Source of the DNA: Selaginella tamariscina | Taxonomy: Eukaryota; Streptophyta; Lycopodiopsida; Selaginellales; Selaginellaceae | Direction: 5' to 3' | Length of the DNA stretch: 64,000 nt | Assembly: GCA_003024785.1 (NCBI GenBank) | Contig: PUQB01000067.1 | Span: 397,999-461,998 of the forward strand | Shown: one piece after another, positions 21,638-34,612 of the stretch | Position numbering within the stretch: the first letter of the stretch is position 1 | How the letters are laid out: every line of letters begins with the position of its first letter | Translations under genes and position numbers: made by a program | Notes under the pieces: generated by a model | Databases searched by the model: none | What the model was told of the DNA's origin: nothing | The model's input: only the letters and a program-made list of their open reading frames with translations

Positions 21638-22439
21638 GCATACCTTTGTAGACACGAACATATGCAGGTTTTTGTGAGGGCAATAAATTTACATCTGATA
21701 AAATAATATTTTTATTAAATTAGTATATATAATTAAGTTGCACATTTTCAGGTTGACTATGAGCATGAGATTGTGAAATTATCGTCTTATGATCCTCTTT
21801 ATATGTTGAAATCTAAAATAATTATCAGTCACTCATTTAGAAGTATATAACCTTTTACCTTCATTTTTAAGTATATATTATGGACAATAATTAATTTGTA
21901 CTAGGTTCTCTAGGTACATTCTAATTCTTAACTTTATTAAATATAAAATTTATTATAAACTTATAATGCACAAAAATTAAATTTACAACTTTATATTTAA
22001 TATCTTACTTCAGAGCATATTTAATAAAAAATATAGGTAAATGTTTAAGAAAGTTTGGCAATTAAATCTTGACAAGCAAATTACATGGAATATGATCCAT
22101 AAGAGAATATATGTCCATTTATATTCTTACAAGCAAACATATAAGTTGATGTACACATAAACACACACGGTGTAATATTTAAGTTTAAAACAATAAAAAC
22201 AAATGATTAACACTAAACAAATTACTTCTTACTCTTCTTACTCACTAAAGTTATTTTCTCTAAACACTTGCATCACAAGGTTTATGTTTGCATTCTTAAA
22301 CAACACTTTGCCAAAGCATCCCTCCTCTCTGAGTCTAAGTAGTTACTCATGGCCTGACATATATTACTTATTATTGCATTATCGTCATGTTCTTCAAGAG
22401 TTCTTACTAAAGCTTTTATATGAGTCAATCCTATTGCTT

Positions 22440-23464
22440 TTACTTAATGTAAATTATAAAATGATGTTTGGCTACCTCACTTTCATCGAGCTTACATTGC
22501 TTAAAGGTATTTCTCACCTTTTGAAGAACCAATGTACTTTCCTCCTCAGCTTTTGTTGTAGCTTTCAATTCTTTTTTAGCTTCAGTCATATAAGCATCAT
22601 TAAAATTATCACTATGTAGAAGGGATAAGTTATGAAGAACACAACATGTAGCCACTTGATTATGCACATATTTTAACTTGTTATCATTCCTCTTTATAAG
22701 AATTCTGAAATGAGTTTTAAATTCACCAATTGCATACTCTATTGGCATACGAGTGCTAATAATACTTTATTCAATCTAAATTTTGTTTGCTTCCTTTGTA
22801 AAGAGAAAACATCTAAGGTTTAATAGCATATGCAGCATCTCCAATTAAATAATATAATCCAAGATATCCCTTCTTAATTCTCAAATTAGCTGTTAACCTG
22901 TTAAAAACATTGGAATCATGCAAATTACTTGTATATCCAATGTCGTAATCCCATGGATATACTTCTTTGCTGAGACAATCAACTGAAGTATAATAGCATA
23001 AAAATCCTTCCTGTTATAATAATCTTGCAGATGAAGTTTTGGTACAATCACTTATAAATAACTTTCATCGACTCCAACAATACTAAGAATGCCTTTGATC
23101 CTCTCAAATTTTTAGATAGTTTTTTTTAACTTTTGTGGTGATGGTCAAGCAATGCATTTATCTCGAAACTTTATTTTTATTACATTACAAAACTCCTTAA
23201 CTATCTTGTGCATCATTGTCATTTTAATATCGTACTCATCCGCAATATCCTTAATGAGATTACCAGTGTCTAACTTGGTAAGGGCAACATACACTCGCTT
23301 CTAAAGTGGAATGGCTTGCCGTAAATGAGTGTCATGCCGTTGTAAGTATGAAGCAAGTTCTGTACATAGAAATCTTGTGATACACACATCCTTGACTTGA
23401 ATATAGCACCATTATAAAAATCAAGAAATGTTCTTTCAATATACACATTAGGCCTATCATACAT
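22440..23464 (-). pseudogene. Decayed PIF/Harbinger transposase remnant
   Basis: Minus-strand pieces carry the C-terminal signature of Harbinger nucleases: PIEYAIGEFKTHFRILIKR and VATCCVLHNLSLLHSDN. The more upstream segment (towards 23464) is full of stops and frame changes but keeps spaced words such as NAFDSNVF and IVSAKKY-like fragments in RNA sense. No terminal repeats were located. It is unrelated in sequence to the Harbinger copy at 277-3943. Confidence 0.6.
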
Positions 23465-25110
23465 CTAAATAAATAAAGAATTCCGTTTTGCTATGCCATC
23501 ACAGCCAATTCAAAGGCCTTAAGAAATAACTCAATTGTTAACATACATGTGATGTTAGTAGTTTCTTCTAATATATCTTAAATGGAAATCCAATCGCAAT
23601 TACAATTTGAATGAGATACATTTTTTTATACTCAGAATCCATAGCTAAATGCCATCAAGCCTCTCCCTTTTCAAGTAAGAGCAAAACTCAATAACCCTAA
23701 ATTATAGTTAATTTAAAAAACATCCTTAACCATAGTTAAATAAAAATTATTTAATATTAATTTAATTTTTAATTTAATTAACCACTCTAATGTAAAACCA
23801 CAATGGTAATTATTATTAATGACATGGTATTTTTTTAATTTATAACCACCCGCAAAGTGGGCCTAAGGTTTATACTGTATATGTTTGGACACATTAACAT
23901 GTGTTCCCATGCCACGTGGCAGTATTTAAGTTAAGAAGGGATAGATTATTTTTATAAATAAGATTAAGTATTGTAATTCATATTTTATTATTGACCCTTG
24001 TGATATTCAAATTCATAATTATTTTATTTTGGCTTTAATATATTATTGATGACTGTATATTTTATAATTTGATAAAAAAAGTCTTCACTCGACTTCACCG
24101 GACACACCCAAGTGTATATACGAAATAAATTTATTTATTTTTGGGTGATCCATATGTGTACGTAGGGTTATGAAAATTCGCTGCCGTACATACGGCTAAG
24201 GGATTGGGTGAAGGGCGGCCATCGGCGGTAGCGGCGGCTAGAGGCAGTGGTGCGCGCATTGGTGGAGTGCTTGGGTGGCAACCAGCATTGGAGAAGTGTG
24301 GACAGACTTGAGAAGAGCAGTGAGGTAAGGCTCCATTGTGGCCTCCATCCTCACAAATCCCATTATGAATTTTAAGTAAGAACAGGTGCAGATTACACAA
24401 ACAGATAGATATAGTAACCATTCTAAATGAAGAACTCAAGAGGCATGAGAACAAAGAACTGGGATAGAGGAGGACTTAACTGGGGAAAAGAAGTTCGATT
24501 TTGATGCTACATTTGTATTCCACTCTACAAGATCTTCAACAAATATATATATAAACAGGTACACTTAGTCTTCCCCCTTCTGCACATATCTATAATATGA
24601 CACTTTAGGTTCTCCCACTTCTTCACGTATCCCACTGTTATGTTCTAGTGGAGACACAAACACACATGATCTAAACTTTATAGTGCACACCAATGAACAC
24701 ACATATGCATTATATACCCAAGTGGAGATCCAAACATGCACTATTAGAAGTTAATGGGGAAGTATGCAAGTGAAGGATACTTCTTTAGAATCTTAGGGAG
24801 TCTAAGTTCATCACCAAGAACTAAACCCTAGCAAGGCAAGGTATATGCTTGTGTGTGTGTGTGTGTGTGTGTGTATTATAGAGACATACGAGGCATATGC
24901 ATACACATACATAGTAGATAAAAAATCAGCATTGTTTCAATAATTTTATGTCAAAAATTGCTTGTATATCTCCATGTATTTGTATATTAGATGTATATGC
25001 CTATTCATAAGATAAAGAAACCAACTTTAGTTCAGCATAGTGCTCTCTCTCTTTCCTTGTGTATATTATGAGATAGTGTGTTATGTATATGTGTAAATGG
25101 ATATTCTACA
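23465..25110. other. AT-rich intergenic DNA
   Basis: No supported gene. A (GT)n tract lies near 24849-24874. An open frame at 24131-24454 (minus) is low-complexity and unsupported. Confidence 0.4.
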
Positions 25111-25112
25111 AG

Positions 25113-25375
25113 GACTAAGCTACGAGAGGATGCAAGGGATAGTACAGGAGTATGTCAAGGGGCTCATAGCCAAGTATCCATACTAGAACCGTACAATGGG
25201 GGTAGACCACTTCTTTGTGACGTGTAACGATGTGGGAGCTAGGGCGACCAACACCTAGTGAAAAATACGCATGGTTTGCTCTCCCAGCTATAATGGGGAC
25301 TTTATTCCCACAAGGACGTTGCCATGCCTCAAGTATTCCTTCCACGTGGTGGGAATGATGTGAAAACAAGTGAGC
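25113..25375 (+). pseudogene. Exostosin/GT47-like glycosyltransferase exon remnant
   Basis: In the plus frame the sequence reads VQEYVKGLIAKYPY, a stop, then NRTMGVDHFFVTCNDVGA, a double stop, then a segment that after one base shift reads HKDVAMPQVFLPRGG. This follows the plant exostosin (GT47) pattern YPYWNRTxGxDHFFVxxHDxG and PxKDVxLP. GT47 enzymes build cell-wall polysaccharides in the Golgi. The in-frame stops and the shift mark it as a dead fragment of one or two exons. Confidence 0.6.
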
Positions 25376-26519
25376 ATGTGTGTGTACTATAGATAACTAC
25401 TTACATAGAGATAAAGTAACGCTCTCTCTCTTTCATGGAAATCTGTGTATAAATAGAATATGTGTACATTTGCAAATTACATGCATGTGTATAGTAGTAA
25501 TTTGTGAGGGTATGACTATGTATAGAGAGAATATAAAGATGCATGTATTGTTCCATGTGTATATATATGTGTCCACACATCCATAAATACACGTGAGCAT
25601 ACAAGTCTATCTATATATACACGCACATACATGTTGCTGCTTATGGCTAGGATGAGGAGAGTTATGCCTCACAATTTTACGTATATATTTGCATTCACAA
25701 ATATCTACTGAAGGACATCTCATGGATCTTAGTTACCCAAAAACTTCAATTGCATAACATGAGCAACCAAGGGCTTCTCAAACTTTAACATTTTACATAA
25801 TTTAGGCTAAGTAATGCAATTGCTTAATCAAGGGCATCATGAAACTTGTGTCTTTGTAAGAATTCATTCATTATAAGCACTACCTATAGTGTGTGGTTTT
25901 GAGGTTGAAAAGAAGGCCCTTTTTATATGGTTTTTGCCAGTAATAAATTACCTCATACATTTACATATAATTATTTCCAAAGTCCATAAAAAAAAGCCCT
26001 TTACTTGCATATACATGTTTTAGATTGTAAAAAATTAATTATAGATACGTTTTTTTTAAAAAAAATTATAGTTTTCTTCTACCAGAAGCAGTCGTAACAT
26101 TTTTGTCAACCACAAACTTATCAAAGACAACTCAATTTGTATCCTTCGTATCCGAGCATTGTTAACTTGTGAGGCAGATGCAGAACTTGCTCTTGTAAAA
26201 CTACTTCTATTAAACAAGCTCCCCTTTTAAAGTTATTATAGTTATTTACGATGGGATTAATCATGAAACCAATACAACTTAAATCTAATCTACGTAATAA
26301 TCTTTCATTACAATGTGAAATATATATTTCATTTGTATATATAAACATGGTTTGAAGTATATATTTTCTTTACATATATAATCCTTATAGTTCTCACTTA
26401 GGTTTCTTTCCACAATCTATGCCCTTATTCACTAACTCAAGGGTTGTTACTATACATTCCTCCATTAGTCATGCATGACATGCATACAACCAACTTAGAG
26501 GTGATTGATACATTGATCG

Positions 26520-27020
26520 CATGGTTGTGTTTATAACACATGTCAATTAGAGTAATGCGCTTGGTGACAATTGGTATGTATCACATGTCAATTAGAGCCA
26601 TGCTACTAGGGCTAGAGGTGCTCACATGTCAATTGGAGCATAACTATGTTTATATCACATGTAAATCGGAGTGCTCGTATCACATGTCAATTGGACCCAT
26701 GCGCCTGGGGCTAGAGGTACATGGTTGTACACATGTATATGAGGGGTTTATTAAGGTAAGGATAAGCCCACTCATCTTGTTTGTATCACATGTCAATCGA
26801 AGCCATGTCACTGAGGCTAGAGACACATACAACTAGCTCAAAGGCATATACATGTGATTGTGCTTGTATCACATGTTAACTGAAGTCATGTTACTGTGAC
26901 TAGAGAGAAGCACATACAACTAGTTCAAGTATATACATTGATTGTGCTCATATCACATGTCAACCGGAGCCATGCCATTGAGGCTACAGAGGCACATACA
27001 ACTAGTACATAGGCAACACA
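26520..27020. repeat. Degenerate tandem repeat built on TATCACATGTCAATTGGAGC
   Basis: At least eight imperfect units with spacing of about 45-100 bp (starting near 26530, 26578, 26618, 26655, 26678, 26786, 26868, 26951), many followed by GGGCTAGAGG and CACATACAACTAG. No coding function. Confidence 0.7.
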
Positions 27021-27289
27021 TGTATATGAAAGGTCTAGTCATATAAGGATAAACCTGCTTACTTGGTGCATGAGCTACACCATTTGTCTTTGATGGGAAT
27101 CAAACTTAAAACTACTCATGTGACTTTTATTTTCTTCTTAAGCCAACAAGGCAAAGAGTTAATTGGTGTTTATGAGAGGGCCTATAATTAATATAATTCA
27201 AGTCTATTTGGGTTTTGTTTTCACATATTTCACGATCATTACCCAAGTGATCAACCCACCATATTAGAAATGTAACAAGAGATTTTAGA

Positions 27290-28480
27290 GGCACATAGTG
27301 TATAAGATTGCATTGTTGTACACATGTATATGAGAGCAATTCTAGAGCAATCTTAGAGGTGCATGGCATCTAGGATTGCATAATTGTACTCATGTATACA
27401 AGAGCAAGATCCTAAAGGCATATGATGTTAAAGATCACATAGTTATACACATGTATATAAGAGCAATTCTAGAGGTGCAAGGTTGTACATATGTGTACAA
27501 AATAGAGTCTTGTCAAGTAATGATTAACATGCTTACTTAGTGTATGAATTCAAGTTCTCATCTCTTAGCTAGAAAAGTAAACATCCAATTGGTACATGAG
27601 AAAGATATATGTATTACTTAACCAGGTAGCACATAATTTATTTGAGTAATTCCCAAGCCGACCTAAGTTATAATGACCAAGGGTCTTCTTATAAACACCA
27701 ATTGACCCTTTACCTTATTGGCTTAATAGAAGAAGAAAATATCATGACAGCTTAAAAAGTTCATGATAGCTTTCCCATATATGTGTATAATCATGCAATC
27801 TTAAATGTGATTACCTATAGCCTGATTAACATGTTGATACAAGACTAATTATGTGACCAAAATGATATACCCATGATGGTATCGACTAATATGTTGATAC
27901 AAGAACAACCATGTGATCAAGATGATATAATCATGATGGTATTAATAACTTCATATTAATGACATGTGGTTAATATGATATAACCATAATGGTATTAATA
28001 ATTTTTGAATTGGTTACATATTTATTGAGAGACCAACTAAAGAAGGTGATAATAGCAACACATACAATACTAGACACCATGCACTTTTAAAATCACCATT
28101 AGCCCAATTAACATATTGAGATGTGAATAGTTATGTGATTAAGATGGTACATTTATGATGATAATAATTAACATTTTGAGACAAGAATAACCATGTAATC
28201 AAGATGTTACAACAGATAGCTTCTGAATTAATTATATGTCTGTTAATCATTGAAAAAATGTGATAGTAACAACCCATGGAATCATAGACACCATGCATCT
28301 TTAGAATTACTTTTGTTTCAATTGACATGTTAATACGTAACTATGCAATTAAGATGGTAAATCCATAATGCACTATTTGACATGTTAATATAAGAACAAT
28401 CTTGCAGTTATGGTATAACCATGATGATGTTAATAGCCTTTGAACTACTTGCATGCCTATCAAGAGTGACCAATGGAGAA
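27290..28480. repeat. Two further degenerate repeat fields
   Basis: 27290-27490 repeats a unit containing TTGTACACATGTATATGAG and GAGCAATTCTAGAG. 27810-28470 repeats a unit containing TTGATACAAGA, ACCATGTGATCAAGATG and CATGATGGTATTAATA. Units are diverged and no gene is seen. Confidence 0.6.
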
Positions 28481-29379
28481 AGGTGGCAATAACACCCCCT
28501 TGTCAATTCAAGAGTGACTAATGGAGGAAGATGATAATAGCAACATTTGAGTTTATGAATAAAGACATCCACTCTCTCAAAAGGGTGTTAAGTGTGAGAG
28601 TCATTTAGGTAGATCATGTGACACTCGATTTAGGTATATAAGTTTTATTATTCAAATTGCCCATGTAGATGTCCATGGACAACAGGGTGAAGCTTTTGCT
28701 AAGCAGATGACATCCCCAACAAGACCCACCTCTTCCAATGCTCTCGACATTTAAGAGATGGCATGCGCCATTTGCAATGGGCAACACCCACTGTTTAGAT
28801 GCTCAAGGATGGCCACATAATTATCAAGAGTGACCAATTGATGGAATAGTGAATGTCACAGTTCTTACCTAATGAGAGTTGTTTATGTATATCATGCATC
28901 ACTTAACAAAGTAGTATAAGACTTTGATTTAGTAATACATGGGCCTTCATGTAACATTAATTAGCCCTTTGCTAAATGAAGAGAATAATATTCTTACATG
29001 TTTTCTCTCAACGATTAAGATCAATTATAAAAAATATTATTAATATATTATGATACTATGGTTATTTTTAAATATGCCATATCAAATTTAGAAAGAAAGA
29101 TATTTTCTAGCTTAAATTATATGTACATATTTTAATTTAAAATATTATTATTAAATTGTTACATTTGTATTAAAATTAAAAATTAAACTAAAATTTTAAA
29201 ATTATAAATTTAAATATTTTAAATTTTAAATTCAAAAGTGAGATTTTCCATATCTTATATAATAAATTTATTCAATGTGTACGTATGTTTGTCCATGTCA
29301 TAAATGCTTCATTAATGGCTAGTTATCTTTAAATTTTATTTGATGATTATATACACTCAATCCAATGATTATCCAAAAT

Positions 29380-30075
29380 TCATGAGATTTAAAATGGGTT
29401 AAGGGTCTAGCTTAAGGATAAACTTAGTTAAGAATAATAATTGGGTTAATTAGAATAAATTTATCAAATTAAGAATAACAAACTGGGGTTAATGGTCTAG
29501 CTTAGGGATAAATTCACTAGGTTATAAATAATAAATTTAGCAGGCTAAGGAAATAACTTGTTTAAAAGTTCAAACTTATGGATAAACTCATCATGTTAAG
29601 AATAACAATTGGATTAAAGGTCTAACTTAGGGATAAACTCATTAATTTATTAAAATAAGAATAACAAATGATTTAAGAATCATTAAATAAGTAAGTCCAA
29701 GCATGGGTAAGGTTAAAGATAATAATAAGTTTATATTGTGTGTATTTGTGTATGTCATGGACGCAGCATCCGATTGTTGATATCCTCTACCCCATTTAAC
29801 AATTATATAACTAAGTTAACGATCTAACTTAGAAATAAAATTATATGTTAAGGATAACAATATATTAAGGGTAAATAAATAGTTAAACCCGAACATGGGT
29901 AGATTAAGGATAAACTTATCATGTTAAGGATAACAATTTTAAGGGTCATTAAATATAAAATACAAGATTTTAATGATAAACTCACACAAGTTAGAAATAA
30001 CAATTGGGTTAAGGGTTTAGTTTGGAATAAACTCATTAAGTTTAAAAATAATAACTAGGTTAAAGTATAATTATA
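29380..30075. repeat. Degenerate repeat built on GGGTTAAGGGTCTAGCTTAG
   Basis: About eight diverged units of roughly 60-75 bp, each joining AAGTTAAGAATAACAA to TTGGGTTAAGGGTCTA and GGATAAACTCAT. Similar words reappear at 45735-45880, beyond the far end of the retrotransposon, so the repeat probably flanked the original insertion site. Confidence 0.6.
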
Positions 30076-31249
30076 AGGATTCTATAGAACTAATATGGAT
30101 GCCACATAGGACAAAAGAATTAAATCAAAGGGTTGCCTAAAATAGCTTAGCCTCGTATATAAGGAAGAGTTAGTTGAATTTTCATTAGTGGAGATGTTGG
30201 ATAATCTCTACTTCATCTTTTCTTTTTAAGTCTTCTTCTTTTTTTCTTTTTTTTCTCTCCTGGAGCAACTTTTGCATAGACACAACAATTGCTTGGTGTC
30301 TTGCCAAAAACCCACAAAATCCAAATGGGTATAATCCTCCTCTTCGCCTTGACTCTTTCTCATGAGCAGTCACAGAAGAATGCACATGCTTGGGTTAAGC
30401 ACTTCCATGTGGTGTCTGGATATCACCAATGGGATCCCCTCCAACTTCGTGAGTTGCCACCTTGCTTGCATGGATCTACTGCTTGTGGTTTTAACACCTA
30501 GCCTCGACAGCCAAAGTACAATTAATTTGTCTTTATCAACATTGGCGATTGCATTCGGGCGTCTAGTTGATGGTGGTTTTGACCATCGTCAAATTGTCAG
30601 CCAACACGAATGAGGACGGGACGGAGCAACCGAGCGGTGAAGGTACAATAGGTACAGACTTGGGACAGCACACCGTATGGGAGGCACATAAATGCTACAG
30701 GCAGGACTCTGTCATAGGGCGGCAAACTAGTGAGTGGGTGCCACATGTACTTTAGGATCTAGCACTAGCCGACCCACTATATAAGCTGGGAGGCTGGTAG
30801 TGGGTCGGGGTACTTCTAGTCTATTTTCATCTTGTATCTTGCTTCACCTTCTGAGGCATCTTTGTACTCAAGCAGGCAATATATACATATATACATGTTC
30901 CTTTTATTCACCACCTCTCCGGCTACTCTTCTCTCACTCTGCTCCTAGGCCAAGAATGTACTCAGGTAACAAGCGGTAGCACTATTCTAGGAGAACTTCT
31001 CCACACATGTACACAGACCCTCGCAGCATCTGGGTAGAGGCCATCTTAGCACTTTCCAGTACTCTCGAGGTAAGGCTGCTCACTGGCACAGACCCTTGGG
31101 ACTGGACTCTATCCACAGTGTCATGGGACCACCGAGACTTCATAGCAACACCACATCTGGCCTACAGAGTCCCCACCAGCATCATGTGGATGCCTCTGTG
31201 TTGTTAAATGAGGTTTTATGGTTGCAGTGAAAAGATGGTGAAACAACTG

Positions 31250-31680
31250 CATAGTTTAGAGTCCGTTTTAAGGACCACTTGGTTCAAGTGGATCTTATCA
31301 TGTATGAGGTGGTTAAGAAAGGGCTACTTTATCAAGTGCTTGGTACAATAGGAGTCCATGTTCATGGACATCGCCCAACGACCTTGGAAGATGCTATCTA
31401 AATTGCACAAGCACTTGAGAGATGGTGCTGCCTCCTTTGCTACTCATGTTCAACCTGGATTGCTTGGACCAAACCCCTCTTTTTGCCAGTTGCTCATCCA
31501 CAACCCATGGAGGTAGATGTTGCAGTTCCACATATTGCATTCCAGTCCATACGACGAGGATGAAGAAGTGGTCGTGGATACGAAGGTCGTGGATGTGGTG
31601 AACATCACAAACGTGAAATACAGTGTTTTGAATGCCAAGGATTTGGGCACTTAGCAGTTGAGTGTGCTAATCATCAATGT
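31250..31680 (+). pseudogene. Gag remnant with CCHC zinc knuckle
   Basis: A zinc knuckle of CX2CX4HX4C form (CFECQGFGHLAVEC) is encoded near 31622-31663. Upstream, around 31370-31425, RPTTLEDAI and IAQALERW resemble the capsid-end region of Gypsy gag. Stops interrupt it. Confidence 0.7.
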
Positions 31681-32469
31681 TTGGCTCATCAAAGGGTACA
31701 AGACATGGAAATTGTAGTTCCATCAGTGGATATATTACTTCTTTGATAATGAGCAGGGAAACTAATTCCCATCACCAATGCAATTGTGATGGAGTTTTAC
31801 AACCTCTGTGTTTTCGTGGTGTGATGTTACAAGGTGTGGTTGAACACTCGAGAAGGAACATGACGTCTTTTCTTTTGAAGGTTTTGTGTGTGATCATCCA
31901 GTATTAATTCTTTCTTGATTCTAGGTCGACCTTCTCATCCATTCAACATTCTTAGTGACACAATGCTCTTTTCTAGTGAAATCTACTCAGTGAACACTTT
32001 GAATATTGTATGGAGACAAGAAGTTTTTGCTATCTCTTCCAAGGCTTGTTATACCCCTATTTGCCTAGGGTCATATTCTAAGACATTACCTCTTTGAGTC
32101 ATGCCTTCCCAATTGTATGATGTGGATTTTGGGTTTTAATTGGATTTATAAGGGAGAATAACCAAGAATGAAAACCTTCCCCATGTTGAAGTCCACATGC
32201 ACACCCTCAGCATGCATCAATCTATAGTGTGATTTGGAGTTCGTGCATCTCTTCAGGCTGTTGCAGAGGTGGTCTTCCTCCCAATCCATCTCCATAATGT
32301 CGTTAAAAGGATATAGATAAGTTTCTTTTTGGTTCCTAGATTTACAACAGTCAGTGGTGGTAGAGAGGACTACGGTTAACACTCGTCATTGGATTGATAC
32401 AAAAGATGCTGCATCAATAAAGGCTCCAGTTCATCGATGGTCTCCTTGAGAAAGCAAGAGATGGCATAA

Positions 32470-33200
32470 GCTATTGGGATATGTTAGCTCAAGGAGTGGT
32501 ACGTCCATCTTGTAGCCCATGGGCTTTTGAGCCTCATATCATCTACAAAGCAGATAGAGATAAGTGTTTCATGATTGATTTTTGGCCTTTAAATAATGTG
32601 ATGGTACCGAATAGTTATTCTATGTCATGCATGGAGGACCTTATTGATAAATTGGGGACGAGTTGTTAGTTCATAACACTAGATCTAGCTTCAGGCTATT
32701 GGCAAGTTCCTCTCAATTTGGTAGATGCACCAAGATTGCTTTTCAAACACCTAATTGATTATATGAGTTCACAATGATGCCTTTTGGTTTGATGAATGTT
32801 CCAGCCACATTTCAACGGCTCATGGATGAAGTCATTCAAGGTGTGGAATCTTTGCATGAGTGTTTGTGGATGATCTTCTAGTGCATTCAACTGGTACATG
32901 GGAAGAACATTTGGCTCACATGGAGCAAATCTTATTACAGTTGCAGCGATATCAATTGATGTTAAAATTGTCAAAGTGCAAATTTGGTCATATTTTTATG
33001 AAGTATTTGGGAGTTGTTATCTCTCTTGAGGGTGTTCGTCTAGATCCAAGAAAGATTCAAGCAATGAAGGAATTCTTAATTCCAAAAACACATCATGAAC
33101 TTCAAAGATTTTTGAGCAAGGTGACTTACTTGGTGCAATTTGTTCCACGTTTGACAGATGAAATGGCTCCACTACGTGCTTTGCTCCGTTCCCTTTTTTC
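32470..33200 (+). pseudogene. Ty3/Gypsy reverse transcriptase remnant
   Basis: Recognisable motifs in order: GVVRPSCSPWAF, FITLDLASGYWQVPL, MPFGLMNVPATFQRLMDE, and the active-site box FVDDLLVHS near 32862, followed by CKFGHIFMKYLGVVIS and the thumb segment KTHHELQRFLSKVTYL. Several in-frame stops and shifts separate these pieces, so the enzyme is dead. Confidence 0.85.
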
Positions 33201-33289
33201 TCATGGTCCTCATAGTGTCAGTCCTCCTTTGAGTCTCTCATCCATCTTTTTGAGCTTTTCTCCTCTTCTTTATTATTCTGATTTCTCTC

Positions 33290-34612
33290 ACCCTTTGTTC
33301 TTCGTACTGATGCTTCGGATATTGGTCTAGGTGTTGATCTCATGCAAGAAGATCTAAATCAAGTCAACGACATCCCATTGCATATGTCAGTCAAAGTGTC
33401 AATGGTCTAGAACTCAATTATTTAACTATGGACAAGGAATGGTTAACAATTGTTTGGGCATTCCATAAGTTTCATGCTTACCTTCATGGTTCTGCGGCTT
33501 TGGTGGAATGTGATCATGTTGTAGTACATTTAGTATTAAAGAAGAAACATTTAATGGGTTGACATGCACGATGGGCATTAGCATTACAAAATTATCAATT
33601 CATAATTCATCATTGTTCAGGTTCTTTCATGGCGGATGTGGATGCTTTGTCACGGGCACCAGTTGCTGCAGGTGTCTTATCACCTTTGCCTAGTCTCCAC
33701 AAAATTAGGTTGGCACAACGCTTGGAACCATGAAGTCAATGAATAATAGATGCACTCATATCTCCTAAATTAGTTGTAGATGTTGATATTGATTTTCAGG
33801 ACCATGTTGCAAAGTTCACGATGGTAAAGGATCTTCTTTATTTTGTGGAACAAAACAAGTACAAGTACTCCACCTCGGTTGGTAATCCCATCATGCTATG
33901 TACCTCACTTTTCATGCTTTCCATGATAATCCTCTCTGTGGTCATCTCGAGTTTCACAAAGTGTTAAACAAGTTACGTTCACGGTTCTATTGGCCTCAGC
34001 TCTGACATGACCTTCATCAATATTTACAAACATGTCATTTCTATCAAGTTCGGAATTCTCGATCCACTCCTCCTAGTGGTCGTCTGCAATCTCATCGTCC
34101 TTTTAAGCTAGTTACATACAATCTCATTGAACCGTTTTAGGCAACGACAGTAGGGAATACATATGTTATTGTTCTATTAGACTATTTGACACAGTATGTG
34201 GAGGTTCGGGCTCTCTTCTAGAGGCCAAAGTAGCTCTTGTGACAAATTTCTTATTTCATTAAGTGGTGCTAAGGCCTTTCAGATCAAGGACCTCATTTCA
34301 CAAGTGAAGTTTTGAGTTTGCTAACTATGAGGTTGGGAATCAAATAGTCTTTTATAACACCTTATCATCCAGAAACTAATGGTCTAGTGAAGCAACTCAA
34401 CTGCACTTTTAAGTGTATATTGTCTAAAATGTGAATCAATACCAGACTGATTGGGATCAATATTTGCCCCTCCTTTGTGTCTTTTGTCCACTAGTCCATT
34501 GGAGGCTCCCCATTTCATTTCTTGTATCATTCCCTTGTGTTTCCTTTTGATGTTGATTCCCAATAGATGCACAAATGTGGAGCCAGTATTTAAATCAAAC
34601 TCTTTCGGTACT
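33290..34612 (+). pseudogene. RNase H and integrase remnants of the Gypsy element
   Basis: RNase H begins at LRTDASDIGLGV near 33303 and continues through a DKEWLTIVWAFHKFHAYL segment. The integrase zinc domain (HDNPLCGHLEFHKVLNKLRS) lies near 33918-33980, with CHFYQ after it. The core catalytic region is broken by stops. The sequence is interrupted at 34613 and resumes at 36297. Confidence 0.75.

Noticed and set aside
24131-24454. Minus-strand open frame of 107 codons
   Set aside because: No domain, biased composition, no splice context; probably chance.
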